Shown here: in pieces, positions 8,716 to 16,610 of the stretch
How positions within the stretch are numbered: position 1 is the first letter of the stretch
Layout of the letters: every line of letters starts with the position of its first letter
From: Silicimonas sp.
GTDB taxonomy: Bacteria; Pseudomonadota; Alphaproteobacteria; Rhodobacterales; Rhodobacteraceae
NCBI GenBank assembly: GCA_022826205.1
Contig: JAJDVJ010000046.1
Coordinates: forward strand, 1-43,758
DNA length: 43,758 bases
Direction of reading: 5' to 3'
Notes under the pieces: model-generated
Told to the model about the DNA's origin: nothing
Databases searched by the model: none
What the model saw: only the letters and a program-made list of their open reading frames with translations
Program-made: the position numbers and the translations under genes

Positions 8716-9030
8716 ATGCTTGAAGGGCTGGATGTGCATCCGGTGACGGCCACGCACGCCGCGCACAAGCCGGAGAAGGTCAGGAAACGGCTTGCCGACC
8801 GCAGACACTGGCACGTCCCCTTCACGCCAGCCTTGGCGCCACGACTCAACAAGATCGAGCGCCGCTTCTTGGAGCCAGCCCGGACGTGGCACAGAGGCGT
8901 GCATCGCTTGGTCGCCGAACTCGACGTCGACATCAAGGTCTTCATCGATGCGCAACACGAGATGCCGCGGCCCCGCAAGTGGACCAGATCCGCCGAAGAA
9001 ATCCTTGTGTCCGGCAGGAGGATCCTGCTC
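8716..9030 (+). pseudogene. IS630-family transposase, C-terminal fragment (second type)
   Basis: The reading GLDVHPVTATHAAHKPEKVR then RRHWHVPFTPALAPRLNKIER, HRGVHRLVAELDVDIKVFID and RKWTRSAEEIL follows the C-terminal pattern of IS630 DDE_3 transposases (normally NYATHK, WHVHFTPT, WLNQVER, RWTKSADEIL). Several catalytic positions are altered, and no N-terminal part is visible between 8460 and 8716. The frame stays open well beyond the family's end. Confidence 0.7.
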
Positions 9031-9103
9031 AACGCAAACGAACCCGGCGTGATCGGAGAGGCTTGTTGCGAATTCTGGATTCAGTACACTATGAAAACGC
9101 TCT

Positions 9104-9130
9104 CGCTACTGCCAAACAATGGCAGTAGCG
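9104..9130. promoter_or_regulatory. Perfect inverted repeat upstream of the ATPase-HNH operon
   Basis: CGCTACTGCCA (9104-9114) and TGGCAGTAGCG (9120-9130) form a perfect 11-bp dyad around AACAA. It lies about 80 bases before the ATPase start, in an otherwise unremarkable intergenic gap. There is no T-run after it, so a simple terminator is unlikely. An operator, an RNA leader hairpin, or the end of the neighbouring IS630 remnant are all possible. Confidence 0.5.
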
Positions 9131-9208
9131 CACATCGACTGCCGCTCCGTCGACCCGACTGGCGACTCGTCGGATACGTACGCATGACTTGCCGTTCTGG
9201 AGAAGCGA

Positions 9209-10516
9209 ATGCTCGAACGTCTTGTGCTGAAAAATGTCGGTCCAGCGCCCAAGATGGATCTGGACCTGCAGCGTCGGATGAACCTCATCACCGGCGACAA
9301 CGGGCTCGGCAAGAGTTTTTTGCTGGATGTCGCGTGGTGGGCGCTGACACGAAAATGGCCCCGTGACCTGAATCCACGTCTCACTTCCGGATACCCGGCA
9401 CGTCCCACGGACAGGACATCGCCAGCAAGACTGCGTTTCGCACTAACAACGGATGCTGGTAACAGCCAGACCTTCGAAAGCAGCTATTCCGTTCGGGACG
9501 AGAGCTGGACAGGGAGACCTGGACGGCCACACAGTCCGGGACCGGTCATTTACGCGCACGCCGATGGCGGCTTTTCGGTCTGGGATCCAGCCCGGAACTA
9601 CTGGAAGAAGAGAGGGAACGTCGATGTTCAGGATCGACTTCCGGGATATGTCTTTTCACCTCAGGATGTGTGGAAGGGGCTGGACGTACCGATCGACGGA
9701 AGATCGACCAAGGTCTGCAAAGGTCTTCTCGACGACTGGTCGAGCTGGATTCGGGAAAATGGGGAGAGTGCCCGGCGCATGTCCGAGGTCGTTGGTGCAC
9801 TGTCGGTTCGCAGTGAGCCTTGGGACGTCGGTCCGATACTGCGCCTTTCCGTAGATGACGCACAGGACGTTCCCTCAATCCGAACCGAATACTCCGACGC
9901 CGTTCCAATTGTGCACGCGTCATCCGCGATTCGCAGGATCACCGGCCTGGCGTACATGCTTGTCTGGTCTTGGAGCGAACATGTACGTGCAGCGGAGCAG
10001 CTCAACCTAAGGACCGCCGGGCAGGTGATTTTGCTGTTCGACGAAATCGAGGCGCACCTTCATCCCCGTTGGCAACGAACCATCGTGCCCGCGATTCTCA
10101 AGGTGATGGACCGCCTCACAAATGCGGACACGGGCGTGCAGCTCATCGCAGCCACCCATTCGCCGCTCGTGCTCGCCTCGGTGGAACCGCACTTTGACGA
10201 CGAGCGGGACCGGCTGTTTCACCTCGAAATCCGAGATGGCGAGGTCCACCTCGACATCGTGCCATGGGCGGCGCAGGGAGATGTGCTGGGCTGGCTGGTG
10301 TCCAACGTATTCGGACTTCGCCAGGCGCGGTCGATCGAGGCGGAACGCGCCATTGATGCAGCCCAGGCATGCATGCTCGGAAAGAGGCTCGAGAACCCGG
10401 AAGGCCTAAGAGGACGTGATCAGATCCACGAGGCGCTTCGACGCGTACTGCCCGGCAACGATCCGTTCTGGCCAGGATGGATCGTTTGGTCGGAGCGGAA
10501 TGGGAGCAGACAATGA
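9209..10516 (+). CDS. AAA/ABC-type ATPase of a Septu-like (PtuA) defence module
   Basis: A 435-aa SMC/OLD-like ATPase. Walker A is GDNGLGKS (29-36). A Q-loop-like FSPQDVW lies at ~149-155, and a signature-like SSAIRRITGLAYM at ~238-250. Walker B is VILLFDEIEAHLHP (273-286), with an H-switch ATHSP (~315-319). The glutamate after the Walker B aspartate and the EAHLHP tail are typical of AAA_21/RecF-like ATPases found in defence systems. The start is an ATG with GGAGAAGCGA upstream. Its stop overlaps the start of an HNH gene (ATGA), so the two are co-translated. In Septu, PtuA senses infection and controls the PtuB nuclease; that role is inferred here from arrangement and domains. At 435 aa it appears shorter than many PtuA proteins. 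A related retron or Lamassu-like partner role is less likely without their other genes. Confidence 0.8.
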   Translation: MLERLVLKNVGPAPKMDLDLQRRMNLITGDNGLGKSFLLDVAWWALTRKWPRDLNPRLTSGYPARPTDRTSPARLRFALTTDAGNSQTFESSYSVRDESWTGRPGRPHSPGPVIYAHADGGFSVWDPARNYWKKRGNVDVQDRLPGYVFSPQDVWKGLDVPIDGRSTKVCKGLLDDWSSWIRENGESARRMSEVVGALSVRSEPWDVGPILRLSVDDAQDVPSIRTEYSDAVPIVHASSAIRRITGLAYMLVWSWSEHVRAAEQLNLRTAGQVILLFDEIEAHLHPRWQRTIVPAILKVMDRLTNADTGVQLIAATHSPLVLASVEPHFDDERDRLFHLEIRDGEVHLDIVPWAAQGDVLGWLVSNVFGLRQARSIEAERAIDAAQACMLGKRLENPEGLRGRDQIHEALRRVLPGNDPFWPGWIVWSERNGSRQ

Positions 10517-11073
10517 TCCGCTTCGAGCCAGTCCCTGAGCCGGTCGACTTTGACCAAAGGACCAAGACTCCTGGGGATGCATGGCTCGCCGCGAACCCGG
10601 AGACCAGTCGCCCAAAGGATCTATGGACGCAGTTCAAGGGAGAACTCGCAGACGGCTTTCGAAATCTCTGCGCATATTCGGTCATGTACGAGCCGGTCGG
10701 GACCGTGGATCACTTCGTGAGTTGCCACGAAGACCGGTCGAGAGCATATGACTGGACGAACTACCGCTACTGCGCAGCTTGGATCAACTCAAGCAAGAAC
10801 AATGAGCCTGCAGCTCATTTGCTGGACCCGTACGAGATTGGGGAGGGATGGTTCGAGATTCATCTTCCGTCCCTACAATTGCGTGTTTCGGACGCAATTC
10901 CCGAAGAGTTCCGGGCGCGCGCTGAGTATGTCTTGACCAGGTTGCACCTGCGTGACGACGAGCGTGTAATGCGTCAGCGAAGGGCATGGTACAAGGTGTT
11001 TCAAGACGGAGATCTCACGCTGGACGGGCTTGAAGGCAAAGCACCATTGATCGCGGCGGCAATCGTGGATTGA
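10513..11073 (+). CDS. HNH nuclease-like effector (PtuB-like)
   Basis: A 186-aa protein starting inside the stop codon of the ATPase gene (ATGA overlap). It has the layout of PtuB/TIGR02646-type HNH proteins: NLCAYSVMYEP (51-61), then TVDHF (64-68) with the Asp-His pair, DWTNYR (80-85), and INSSKNN (91-97) at the place of the last Asn/Lys of the HNH fold. The zinc-ribbon cysteines usual in this family are mostly gone: CxYC reads CAYS, and the second pair reads CAAWINSSK. The fold must therefore be stabilised otherwise, or the enzyme has diverged. It would act as the DNA- or RNA-cutting effector controlled by the ATPase. The C-terminal third is helical and charged, with no further motif. Confidence 0.75.
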   Translation: MIRFEPVPEPVDFDQRTKTPGDAWLAANPETSRPKDLWTQFKGELADGFRNLCAYSVMYEPVGTVDHFVSCHEDRSRAYDWTNYRYCAAWINSSKNNEPAAHLLDPYEIGEGWFEIHLPSLQLRVSDAIPEEFRARAEYVLTRLHLRDDERVMRQRRAWYKVFQDGDLTLDGLEGKAPLIAAAIVD

Positions 11074-11149
11074 AAGCCTGTTCCGCAATAGTGCATCGAG
11101 GGTCATGATCACGCAAGCATGTCGCCGCCCACCTGCCGCATGCCCGACG

Positions 11150-11500
11150 CTGATTGCTCAAGTCCATAGGTAGCGCGATCCTCGCCACGGCGAAAACGTA
11201 CCGATCCTCGATATACATAAGCGGGTCGCGAAGGCCGGCAGGACAGAGAATATTGGCGTCAAACAACGCCGTCAGGCGTTCAATTGCATACTGCAGACCG
11301 AGTTCCTGGTCGCGAATGGTCGGTTCATCGAGGGGGTCGCGATGGCGGGACTCTGTCTCGCGACGGTGAACGATGAAGACCTCTACGCGGCCACGGTGGT
11401 GCGAGTCGGCCATGCGGCCGTATCAGTTCCTCATCGAGAAGCTGGGCGACGTGAGTGCAAACAACATGTCGCGGAACGGGGCGGTCTGAACCGGTGTCAC
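11150..11500 (-). pseudogene. Decayed PIN/excisionase TA module
   Basis: The minus strand encodes pieces matching the TA pair at 6356-7368. There is THVAQLLDEELI from the antitoxin HTH, then HRRETESRHRDPLDEPTIRDQELGLQ (antitoxin C-terminus), running straight into AIERLTALFDANILCPAGLRDPL (PIN N-terminus), with EDRYVFA after it. The antitoxin stop is lost, so the two genes are fused in frame, and frameshifts lie upstream. It sits just left of DUF2062 copy 2, as the intact-looking module sits next to the DUF2062 fragment near 6.3 kb. Confidence 0.75.
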
Positions 11501-11559
11501 GTGGCCAGGCATCATGACCGGCCAAAGCACGGGGCGAACAGTTTCCGACGGTGCGAGAC

Positions 11560-12114
11560 CTACTCGGCCGGCGTGCCCATCTTTCTCGCCAGCGCCCGCT
11601 TGCGCCTCTTCGCGAACCGCTTCTTGAGGCGCTTCACGCGCGCCTTCTGGTAGGCGGCGATCAGCGGCGCGGAAAGGTAGTAGGACGCCATGCCCGCCGC
11701 CATGCCCAGCGTCAGGCCGCCGACAAGATAGGGCACGAATATCTGCTCCAGGAACAGGACGAGACCCTGCCAGTTCGCGGTCTCGGGCGTGAAGAGCGCC
11801 AGGAAGTTGCGCCAGAAATCCAGCGACGCGTCGGCGAACGCCCAGAGGATCTGGGGCAGCGGCATCCCGTCCCCGCCGACCATCCAGAAGCCGAGACCCG
11901 TCGACACGGACGCGATCAGCGGAAACGTCAGCGGGTTGCCGAAGAACGTCGCCAGGAGCGCCGCAAGGACGTTGCCGCGGATCACCAGCGCCAGGAGCGC
12001 CGCCAGGAAGAAGTGCAGCCCAAAAAACGGCGTGAACGACATGAAGACCCCGACCGCGATGCCGCGGCTGATCTTGTGCGCCGGATCGGGCAGGCGCCGG
12101 AGACGAAGCGCCAC
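11560..12114 (-). CDS. DUF2062 membrane protein, copy 2
   Basis: Paralogue of the gene at 4633-5280, with the same hydrophobic core (SFTPFFGLHFFLAALLA, GNVLAALLATFFGNPLTFP) and basic C-terminus (RLKKRFAKRRKRALARK). Coding similarity extends upstream to about 12207, directly after the rsh stop. There the GTG used by copy 1 is replaced, and no ATG, GTG or TTG occurs in frame until the GTG at 12114. Either translation starts at 12114, giving 184 aa, or an unusual start such as ATC is used behind the very strong GGGGGAGGGGG sequence. Function unknown; inner-membrane location is predicted from the segments. Confidence 0.8.
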   Translation of the reverse strand: MALRLRRLPDPAHKISRGIAVGVFMSFTPFFGLHFFLAALLALVIRGNVLAALLATFFGNPLTFPLIASVSTGLGFWMVGGDGMPLPQILWAFADASLDFWRNFLALFTPETANWQGLVLFLEQIFVPYLVGGLTLGMAAGMASYYLSAPLIAAYQKARVKRLKKRFAKRRKRALARKMGTPAE

Positions 12115-12219
12115 GTAGCGCAGCGAGCGCTGCCATCCGCCGCGCGGATAGACGCTCTCGCTGACGATCTCAGCATAGGACCGTGGCTTTCGTCGCTTGA
12201 AGATCGCTCCCCCTCCCCC

Positions 12220-14340
12220 TCAGGGCTTTCGACCCGGATCGCGGTGCCTGCCCAGCGAGGCGACGTCGCTGTCCGCCTCGAGCGCAAGCATCACCGCGTG
12301 CAGGTGTCCGGTATCGCGAAGTTCGACGTCAACAATCAGTCGGTAGAAATCCGGCTTCCTGTCGATGAACACGAGGTCCGAAATATTCGCGCGCTGCTCG
12401 CCGATCAAGGTGCAGATCCGGCCGAGAACGCCGCTGTCGTTGGCGATCGTCAGGTCCAGGCTGACGTTGTGCACCGGCGGGTGACGGCCCTCCTGCCAGT
12501 GCAGGTCGACCCACCGCTCGGAATCCTCGTCCAGCTCGGCCAGCGAGTCGCAGTCGATGGCGTGGATCAGCACGCCCTTGCCACGATAGGCGATGCCGAC
12601 AATCCGTTCGCCCGGAACCGGCTGACAGCAGAGAGCGCGGCGAAACGTCTGGCTGGGCTTGAGCCCGACAACGGCGCGTGCCGCATCGATCTCGTCACCG
12701 GACCTGCTCTCGAGATCGGGATACAGCGTCCTGATGACTTCCCGCGCGGCAAGCTCGGCCGCGCCGATCCGCACCAGCATTTCCTTGCTGGTTTCCAATC
12801 CGAGCTGTTTCGCCGCGGTCGTGAAGGCCTTTTCCGAGGGGCGCTTGCCGACCCGCTCGAACGCCACGCGCACCAGCTCGCGCCCGAGCTTGTGGAAGCG
12901 TGCGCGGTTCTCCTCGCGCAGCGAGCGGCGGATGGCCGCCTTGGCGCGTCCGGTCGCGACGATGTCGATCCATGTGCCGGGCGGCCGCTGGCCCTGGGCC
13001 GTCATGATGTCCACGGACTGCCCGTTGCGCAGACGCGTCCATAGCGGGGCACGGACCCCGTCCACCTTCGCGCCGACGCAGCTGTCGCCGATGCGCGTGT
13101 GAATCGCGTACGCGAAATCCAGAGGCGTGGCGCCGCGCGGCAGCTTCACGACATCGCCCCTCGGCGTGAAGCAGAAAACCTTGTCGGCATACATCTCCAT
13201 CTTGACGTGTTCCAGGAACTCGTCGTGGTCATCCGCCGATTCAAACCTCTCCGAGAGGCTGGCGATCCATTTGGCCGGATCGACCGCGAAGGGGTTCTCC
13301 GAGGGCTCTCCGTCACGGTACGACCAGTGAGCCGCCACGCCCGCCTCGGCGACCTCGTGCATCTCCTGGGTCCGGATCTGGATCTCGACCCGCTTGGCGT
13401 CGCGCCCGGAGACGGTCGTGTGGAGCGAGCGGTAACCGTTGGACTTCGGCTGGCTGATGTAGTCCTTGAAGCGTCCAGGCACCGCGCGCCACCTCCTGTG
13501 CACGGCGCCTAGCGCCCCGTAGCAATCGGCATCGCTGCTGACGATCAGCCGGAATCCGTGGATGTCGGAAAGCCGGGAGAACCCCATCTTCTTCTCTTCC
13601 ATCTTGCGCCAGATGGAATACGGCTTCTTCGCGCGGCCGAACACCTTGGCCTCGATCCCGGAATTCTCGAGCTCCTTCTCCATGTCGGACGTGATTCTGC
13701 GGATCACGTCTCCCGACTTGTGCTGAAGCGTTATGAAGCGCCGCATGATCGAGTTGCGCGCCTTGGGATTCAGGACCCGGAACGCGAGATCCTCGAGTTC
13801 CTCGCGCATCGACTGCATGCCCATTCGGCCTGCGAGCGGCGCGTAGATGTCCATGGTCTCGCGCGCCTTCTGCTGCTGCTTTTCTTTCGGCATGGCCCGG
13901 ATGGTGCGCATGTTGTGGAGCCGGTCGGCGAGCTTGACGAGGATCACGCGCAGGTCTTTGGACATCGCGATGAACAGCTTGCGGAAGTTCTCCGCCTGCC
14001 TGGTCTCGGACGACGAAAGCTGGAGGTTCGTCAGCTTCGTGACGCCATCGACCAGTCCGGCGATCTCGGCGCCGAATTCGCTCTTCACCTCTTCCAGGGT
14101 GGAGCGCGTGTCCTCGATCGTGTCGTGGAGCAGCGCCGTGACTATGGTCGCGTCATCCAGTTTCTGCTCGGTCAGGATTGCCGCGACCGCAACCGGATGC
14201 GTGAAGTAAGGCTCGCCCGATCGCCGTTTCTTTCCCTCATGCATGCGCTGGCCATAGGCATAGGCCCGGCCGATCATGTCAGTGTCGGTCTTCGGATTGT
14301 AGTTCTGGACCAGCGCGATCAGGTCGTCGGTGGTGAGCAT
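12220..14340 (-). CDS. rsh: Bifunctional (p)ppGpp synthetase/hydrolase RelA/SpoT (Rsh)
   Basis: A 706-aa long RelA/SpoT homologue that makes and degrades the alarmone (p)ppGpp in the cytoplasm. The HD hydrolase domain is intact: His48, His72-Asp73 in LLHDTIED, and KLADRLHNMRT at ~136-146. The synthetase has GRAKKPYSIWRKM (~235-247), RFKDYI, PKSNGYRSLHTTV (~298-310) and EIQIRTQEMHEVAEAG (~319-334). TGS, a cysteine-bearing intermediate domain and ACT complete the C-terminus. RFKD rather than the acidic EXDD-like motif of synthetase-only RelA fits a bifunctional enzyme. It is followed by DUF2062 and preceded by rpoZ on the same strand with a 28-base gap, so the genes are probably one transcript. 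A second, C-terminal-only copy lies at 5.3-6.25 kb. Confidence 0.97.
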   Translation of the reverse strand: MLTTDDLIALVQNYNPKTDTDMIGRAYAYGQRMHEGKKRRSGEPYFTHPVAVAAILTEQKLDDATIVTALLHDTIEDTRSTLEEVKSEFGAEIAGLVDGVTKLTNLQLSSSETRQAENFRKLFIAMSKDLRVILVKLADRLHNMRTIRAMPKEKQQQKARETMDIYAPLAGRMGMQSMREELEDLAFRVLNPKARNSIMRRFITLQHKSGDVIRRITSDMEKELENSGIEAKVFGRAKKPYSIWRKMEEKKMGFSRLSDIHGFRLIVSSDADCYGALGAVHRRWRAVPGRFKDYISQPKSNGYRSLHTTVSGRDAKRVEIQIRTQEMHEVAEAGVAAHWSYRDGEPSENPFAVDPAKWIASLSERFESADDHDEFLEHVKMEMYADKVFCFTPRGDVVKLPRGATPLDFAYAIHTRIGDSCVGAKVDGVRAPLWTRLRNGQSVDIMTAQGQRPPGTWIDIVATGRAKAAIRRSLREENRARFHKLGRELVRVAFERVGKRPSEKAFTTAAKQLGLETSKEMLVRIGAAELAAREVIRTLYPDLESRSGDEIDAARAVVGLKPSQTFRRALCCQPVPGERIVGIAYRGKGVLIHAIDCDSLAELDEDSERWVDLHWQEGRHPPVHNVSLDLTIANDSGVLGRICTLIGEQRANISDLVFIDRKPDFYRLIVDVELRDTGHLHAVMLALEADSDVASLGRHRDPGRKP

Positions 14341-14368
14341 CCGGTCCCCCCGAGGGCAGCACCAACCC

Positions 14369-14725
14369 CTACGGCCGCCCTTGGGCGTCTTCCATCAGCG
14401 CCCGCAGCAGCTTTTCCTCGCTGAGGTCGTCGTCTGCAGGCGCGTCGTCTTCCGCGCCCATGAGCAGGGCCATGGAGTCCTCCTCCGGCTCGTCCACCTC
14501 GATCTGGGTCTGATGCGATTCAATCATGCGCTCGTGCAGCTCTTCCGAGGACTGGGTTTCCTCCGCGATCTCGCGCAGCGACACGACAGGGTTCTTGTCG
14601 TTGTCCCGGTCCACCGTAAGGGGAGCGCCCGTCGAGATTTCGCGCGCACGGTGCGACGCGATCATCACGAGATCGAACCGGTTCGGAACCTTGTCAACAC
14701 AGTCCTCTACCGTCACGCGGGCCAT
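14369..14725 (-). CDS. rpoZ: DNA-directed RNA polymerase omega subunit
   Basis: A 118-aa omega subunit, which helps assemble RNA polymerase and in proteobacteria forms part of a ppGpp-binding site. The N-terminus [20 protein letters not shown] followed by [11 protein letters not shown] is diagnostic. The ATG at 14725 is chosen over the longer open frame because it gives the conserved N-terminus and has GGAGATCCTT upstream. The C-terminal half is an acidic tail ([26 protein letters not shown]), as often seen in alphaproteobacteria. It directly precedes rsh, a common and functionally sensible pairing. Confidence 0.96.
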   Translation of the reverse strand: MARVTVEDCVDKVPNRFDLVMIASHRAREISTGAPLTVDRDNDKNPVVSLREIAEETQSSEELHERMIESHQTQIEVDEPEEDSMALLMGAEDDAPADDDLSEEKLLRALMEDAQGRP

Positions 14726-14977
14726 AAGGATCTCCGTCTGAAATGAAGTCGGTGAGTCAGGTATGGCTTCCGGGCGCGAAACACAAGCGGAATCTGCACC
14801 GCAACGCCCCACCGGAAAGCGCCGGTTACGGAAATTTGACCAAACGGACGGTTGCAATTGCCTCCCGACAGGCGGACAGTCGAATCCAGTGGAAGGTCGG
14901 AGTCGGCCGGACCGACCAGACTATTCATCCTGCAATGAATTTCATCCGGCCCGAATCCTATGGGAAAGGACAAGCAG

Positions 14978-15532
14978 ATGTTCTACAAGGACGAACGGCT
15001 TGCTCTGTTGATCGACGGGGCGAATCTGTATGCCGCGACGAAGGCGCTGGGATTCGACATCGACTACAAGCTGCTGCGCCAGGAGTTCATGCGGCGCGGC
15101 AAGCTGCTGCGGGCCTTCTACTACACCGCGCTCCTTGAGAACGAGGAATACTCCCCGATCCGGCCGCTCGTGGACTGGCTCCACTACAACGGGTTCGCCA
15201 TGGTGACGAAGCCGGCGAAGGAATTCACCGACAGCCAGGGGCGCCGCAGGGTGAAGGGCAACATGGACATCGAGCTTACGGTCGATGCCATGGAACTCGC
15301 CCCGCACGTCGATCACATCGTGCTGTTTTCCGGAGACGGCGATTTCCGGCCGCTGGTGGAGAGCCTGCAGCGTCAGGGCGTGCGGGTATCCGTCGTCTCG
15401 ACCATCCGTTCGCAGCCGCCGATGATCGCCGACGAGCTGCGCCGCCAGACCGACAACTTCATCGAGCTAGACGAACTGAAGGACGTCATCGGACGCCAGC
15501 CACGCGAACCGCACGATCGAACCGAGGATTGA
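14978..15532 (+). CDS. NYN-domain protein (LabA/DUF88 family)
   Basis: A 184-aa protein of the NYN/PIN-like family, predicted metal-dependent ribonucleases. Conserved acidic motifs are clear: ALLIDGANLY, VKGNMDIELTVDAM and LFSGDGDFRPLV. The start at 14978 gives the usual N-terminus MFYKDERLALLIDG and has GGAAAGGA upstream; an ATG at 14960 is also in frame. The gene is divergent from rpoZ across about 250 bases that must hold both promoters. This position next to rpoZ is common in alphaproteobacteria. The full length and clean frame suggest a functional housekeeping gene; the RNA target is unknown. Confidence 0.9.
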   Translation: MFYKDERLALLIDGANLYAATKALGFDIDYKLLRQEFMRRGKLLRAFYYTALLENEEYSPIRPLVDWLHYNGFAMVTKPAKEFTDSQGRRRVKGNMDIELTVDAMELAPHVDHIVLFSGDGDFRPLVESLQRQGVRVSVVSTIRSQPPMIADELRRQTDNFIELDELKDVIGRQPREPHDRTED

Positions 15533-15717
15533 TGCACCCGGCTCCGTGCCGGCATTCAGGCAAAGCGAAATTCCGACGGGCATCGACGGCCCTGCGGCCT
15601 GCCTCACGGATGAACCGAACGCCCCGAGTACGACTTCGCCGCCCCATTACGTCATCTGCGGGTGGACAATTGGGTCTTGAGATTTTGCCCATCTGGGGCC
15701 TTCGTTCAGGAGGACCC

Positions 15718-15800
15718 ATGAGCAAGAGACATAGACGCCACAGCACAGCCAGGAAGCAGGAAATCGTGGAAGCGTATCTGAGTGGAGAAGCGCTTCACGC
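15718..15800 (+). pseudogene. N-terminal scrap of a transposase OrfA-like gene
   Basis: Behind an excellent ribosome-binding site (AGGAGG) an ATG opens MSKRHRRHSTARKQEIVEAY then LSGE, which resembles the first residues of IS3-type OrfA helix-turn-helix proteins. The similarity ends after about 25 residues and the frame runs into GC-rich, hairpin-rich sequence. The gene was probably cut by an insertion or rearrangement. Confidence 0.35.
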
Positions 15801-16335
15801 GTGTCCGTCCTTCGGTTCCGTTCATGTGACACGCCGCTTTCCTCCAGCGGGTCCCGACGGACCCGGTTCCCCGCCTTCCATGGTACTGTCAGCGCGCTAC
15901 GACTCCCGATCCCGCATCCCTTGGGCTCGTAAATTCGCCGTCCGGTGCCGCACATGTCCCGCCATGGTTCGTTCTCGCTTGCGCGCTCCCTGCACCGTGC
16001 AGCTCCCGGTGCAGGGCCGGGGCTTGATTGATGCAGCTGGCGATCCCCGTTCCAGCTTGGTTGCGTACGGACCAGGCCGGGCACCCCAATTCCCTGGCAG
16101 TCCGTCTGCAGCTTTGCAGCGTTCCCGCGAACCCGGACGGCTCGCCACGCCTCGTCAGTGGCGGCGTTTCCGGCGCTGCCCCCGCATTGTCCAGAACGAA
16201 GGCGCCCACATTGCCAAATTCGAGGCTCAAAGGCACTGCTTCACCGTCCCCTGCATGCGCTTCACGACGTGCATCGCTTCGCGCCATGCATTGCTCGGTT
16301 CCGGCTGGCTGGCTGGCCTTTGCCGGGTGGGGCGT
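15801..16335. other. Hairpin-rich non-coding segment
   Basis: No recognisable protein in any frame, although frames are open because of GC bias. Several perfect hairpins occur. On the minus strand CGGGTCC-GTCG-GGACCCG (about 15850-15870) and GCGTGTC with GACACGC flank a purine-rich run. CCCTGCACCG (15988-15997) pairs with CGGTGCAGGG (16007-16016). The pattern is compatible with a structured RNA such as a decayed group II intron on the minus strand, but no domain V was found. It separates the OrfA scrap from the glycerate-kinase remnant. Confidence 0.3.
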
Positions 16336-16595
16336 CTACCCACAGGATTGCGTTGCAAGGACTCCGTTTCTCTTGCGCGCCTCCTTTCTCCTGCTTTCTC
16401 CTTGCCAGAGCTTCGCCAGACGCAAGGTCATTTCGGCCTTCATCATCGGGCAGGCAGCCTTGCCCGTTGCAACCGGGAAACAGCGACCATCCACGGGCCG
16501 TGCCGAAGGATCCAAGTGCAGCGCCGCGTGGACCGCGGCGGCAGGATCAGTCGCCCGCACCCAGATTTCGAACAGGGAGCGGGCAAGGATTCGCA
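16336..16595 (-). pseudogene. gck: Glycerate 2-kinase, N-terminal remnant
   Basis: Beginning a few bases after the mcl stop, the minus strand reads LRILARSLFEIWVRATDPAA, AVHAALHLDPSARP, DGRCFPVATGKAACPMMKAE. This matches the N-terminal part of MOFRL-type glycerate 2-kinases (normally RALFDAAVAAADP, VVVAAGKAA). No start codon is present in frame, a TAA lies just upstream, and similarity ends after about 70 residues. In the serine cycle this enzyme phosphorylates D-glycerate made by HprA. The cluster therefore once ran mcl-gck and has been cut here. Confidence 0.65.
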
Positions 16596-16610
16596 GGTCT
16601 TGTTAATCCG

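Noticed and set aside
11551-13044. A 497-codon plus-strand frame opposite DUF2062 copy 2 and rsh
   Set aside because: It mirrors the coding strand and is Arg/Asp/Gly-rich with no motif. The opposite-strand genes are certain. The same antisense frame recurs opposite the duplicated copy at 5.3-6.3 kb, as expected of a shadow.
15801-16335. A definite group II intron
   Set aside because: Stem-rich sequence is present, but no domain V, intron ends or reverse-transcriptase remnant could be identified, so only a tentative note is kept.
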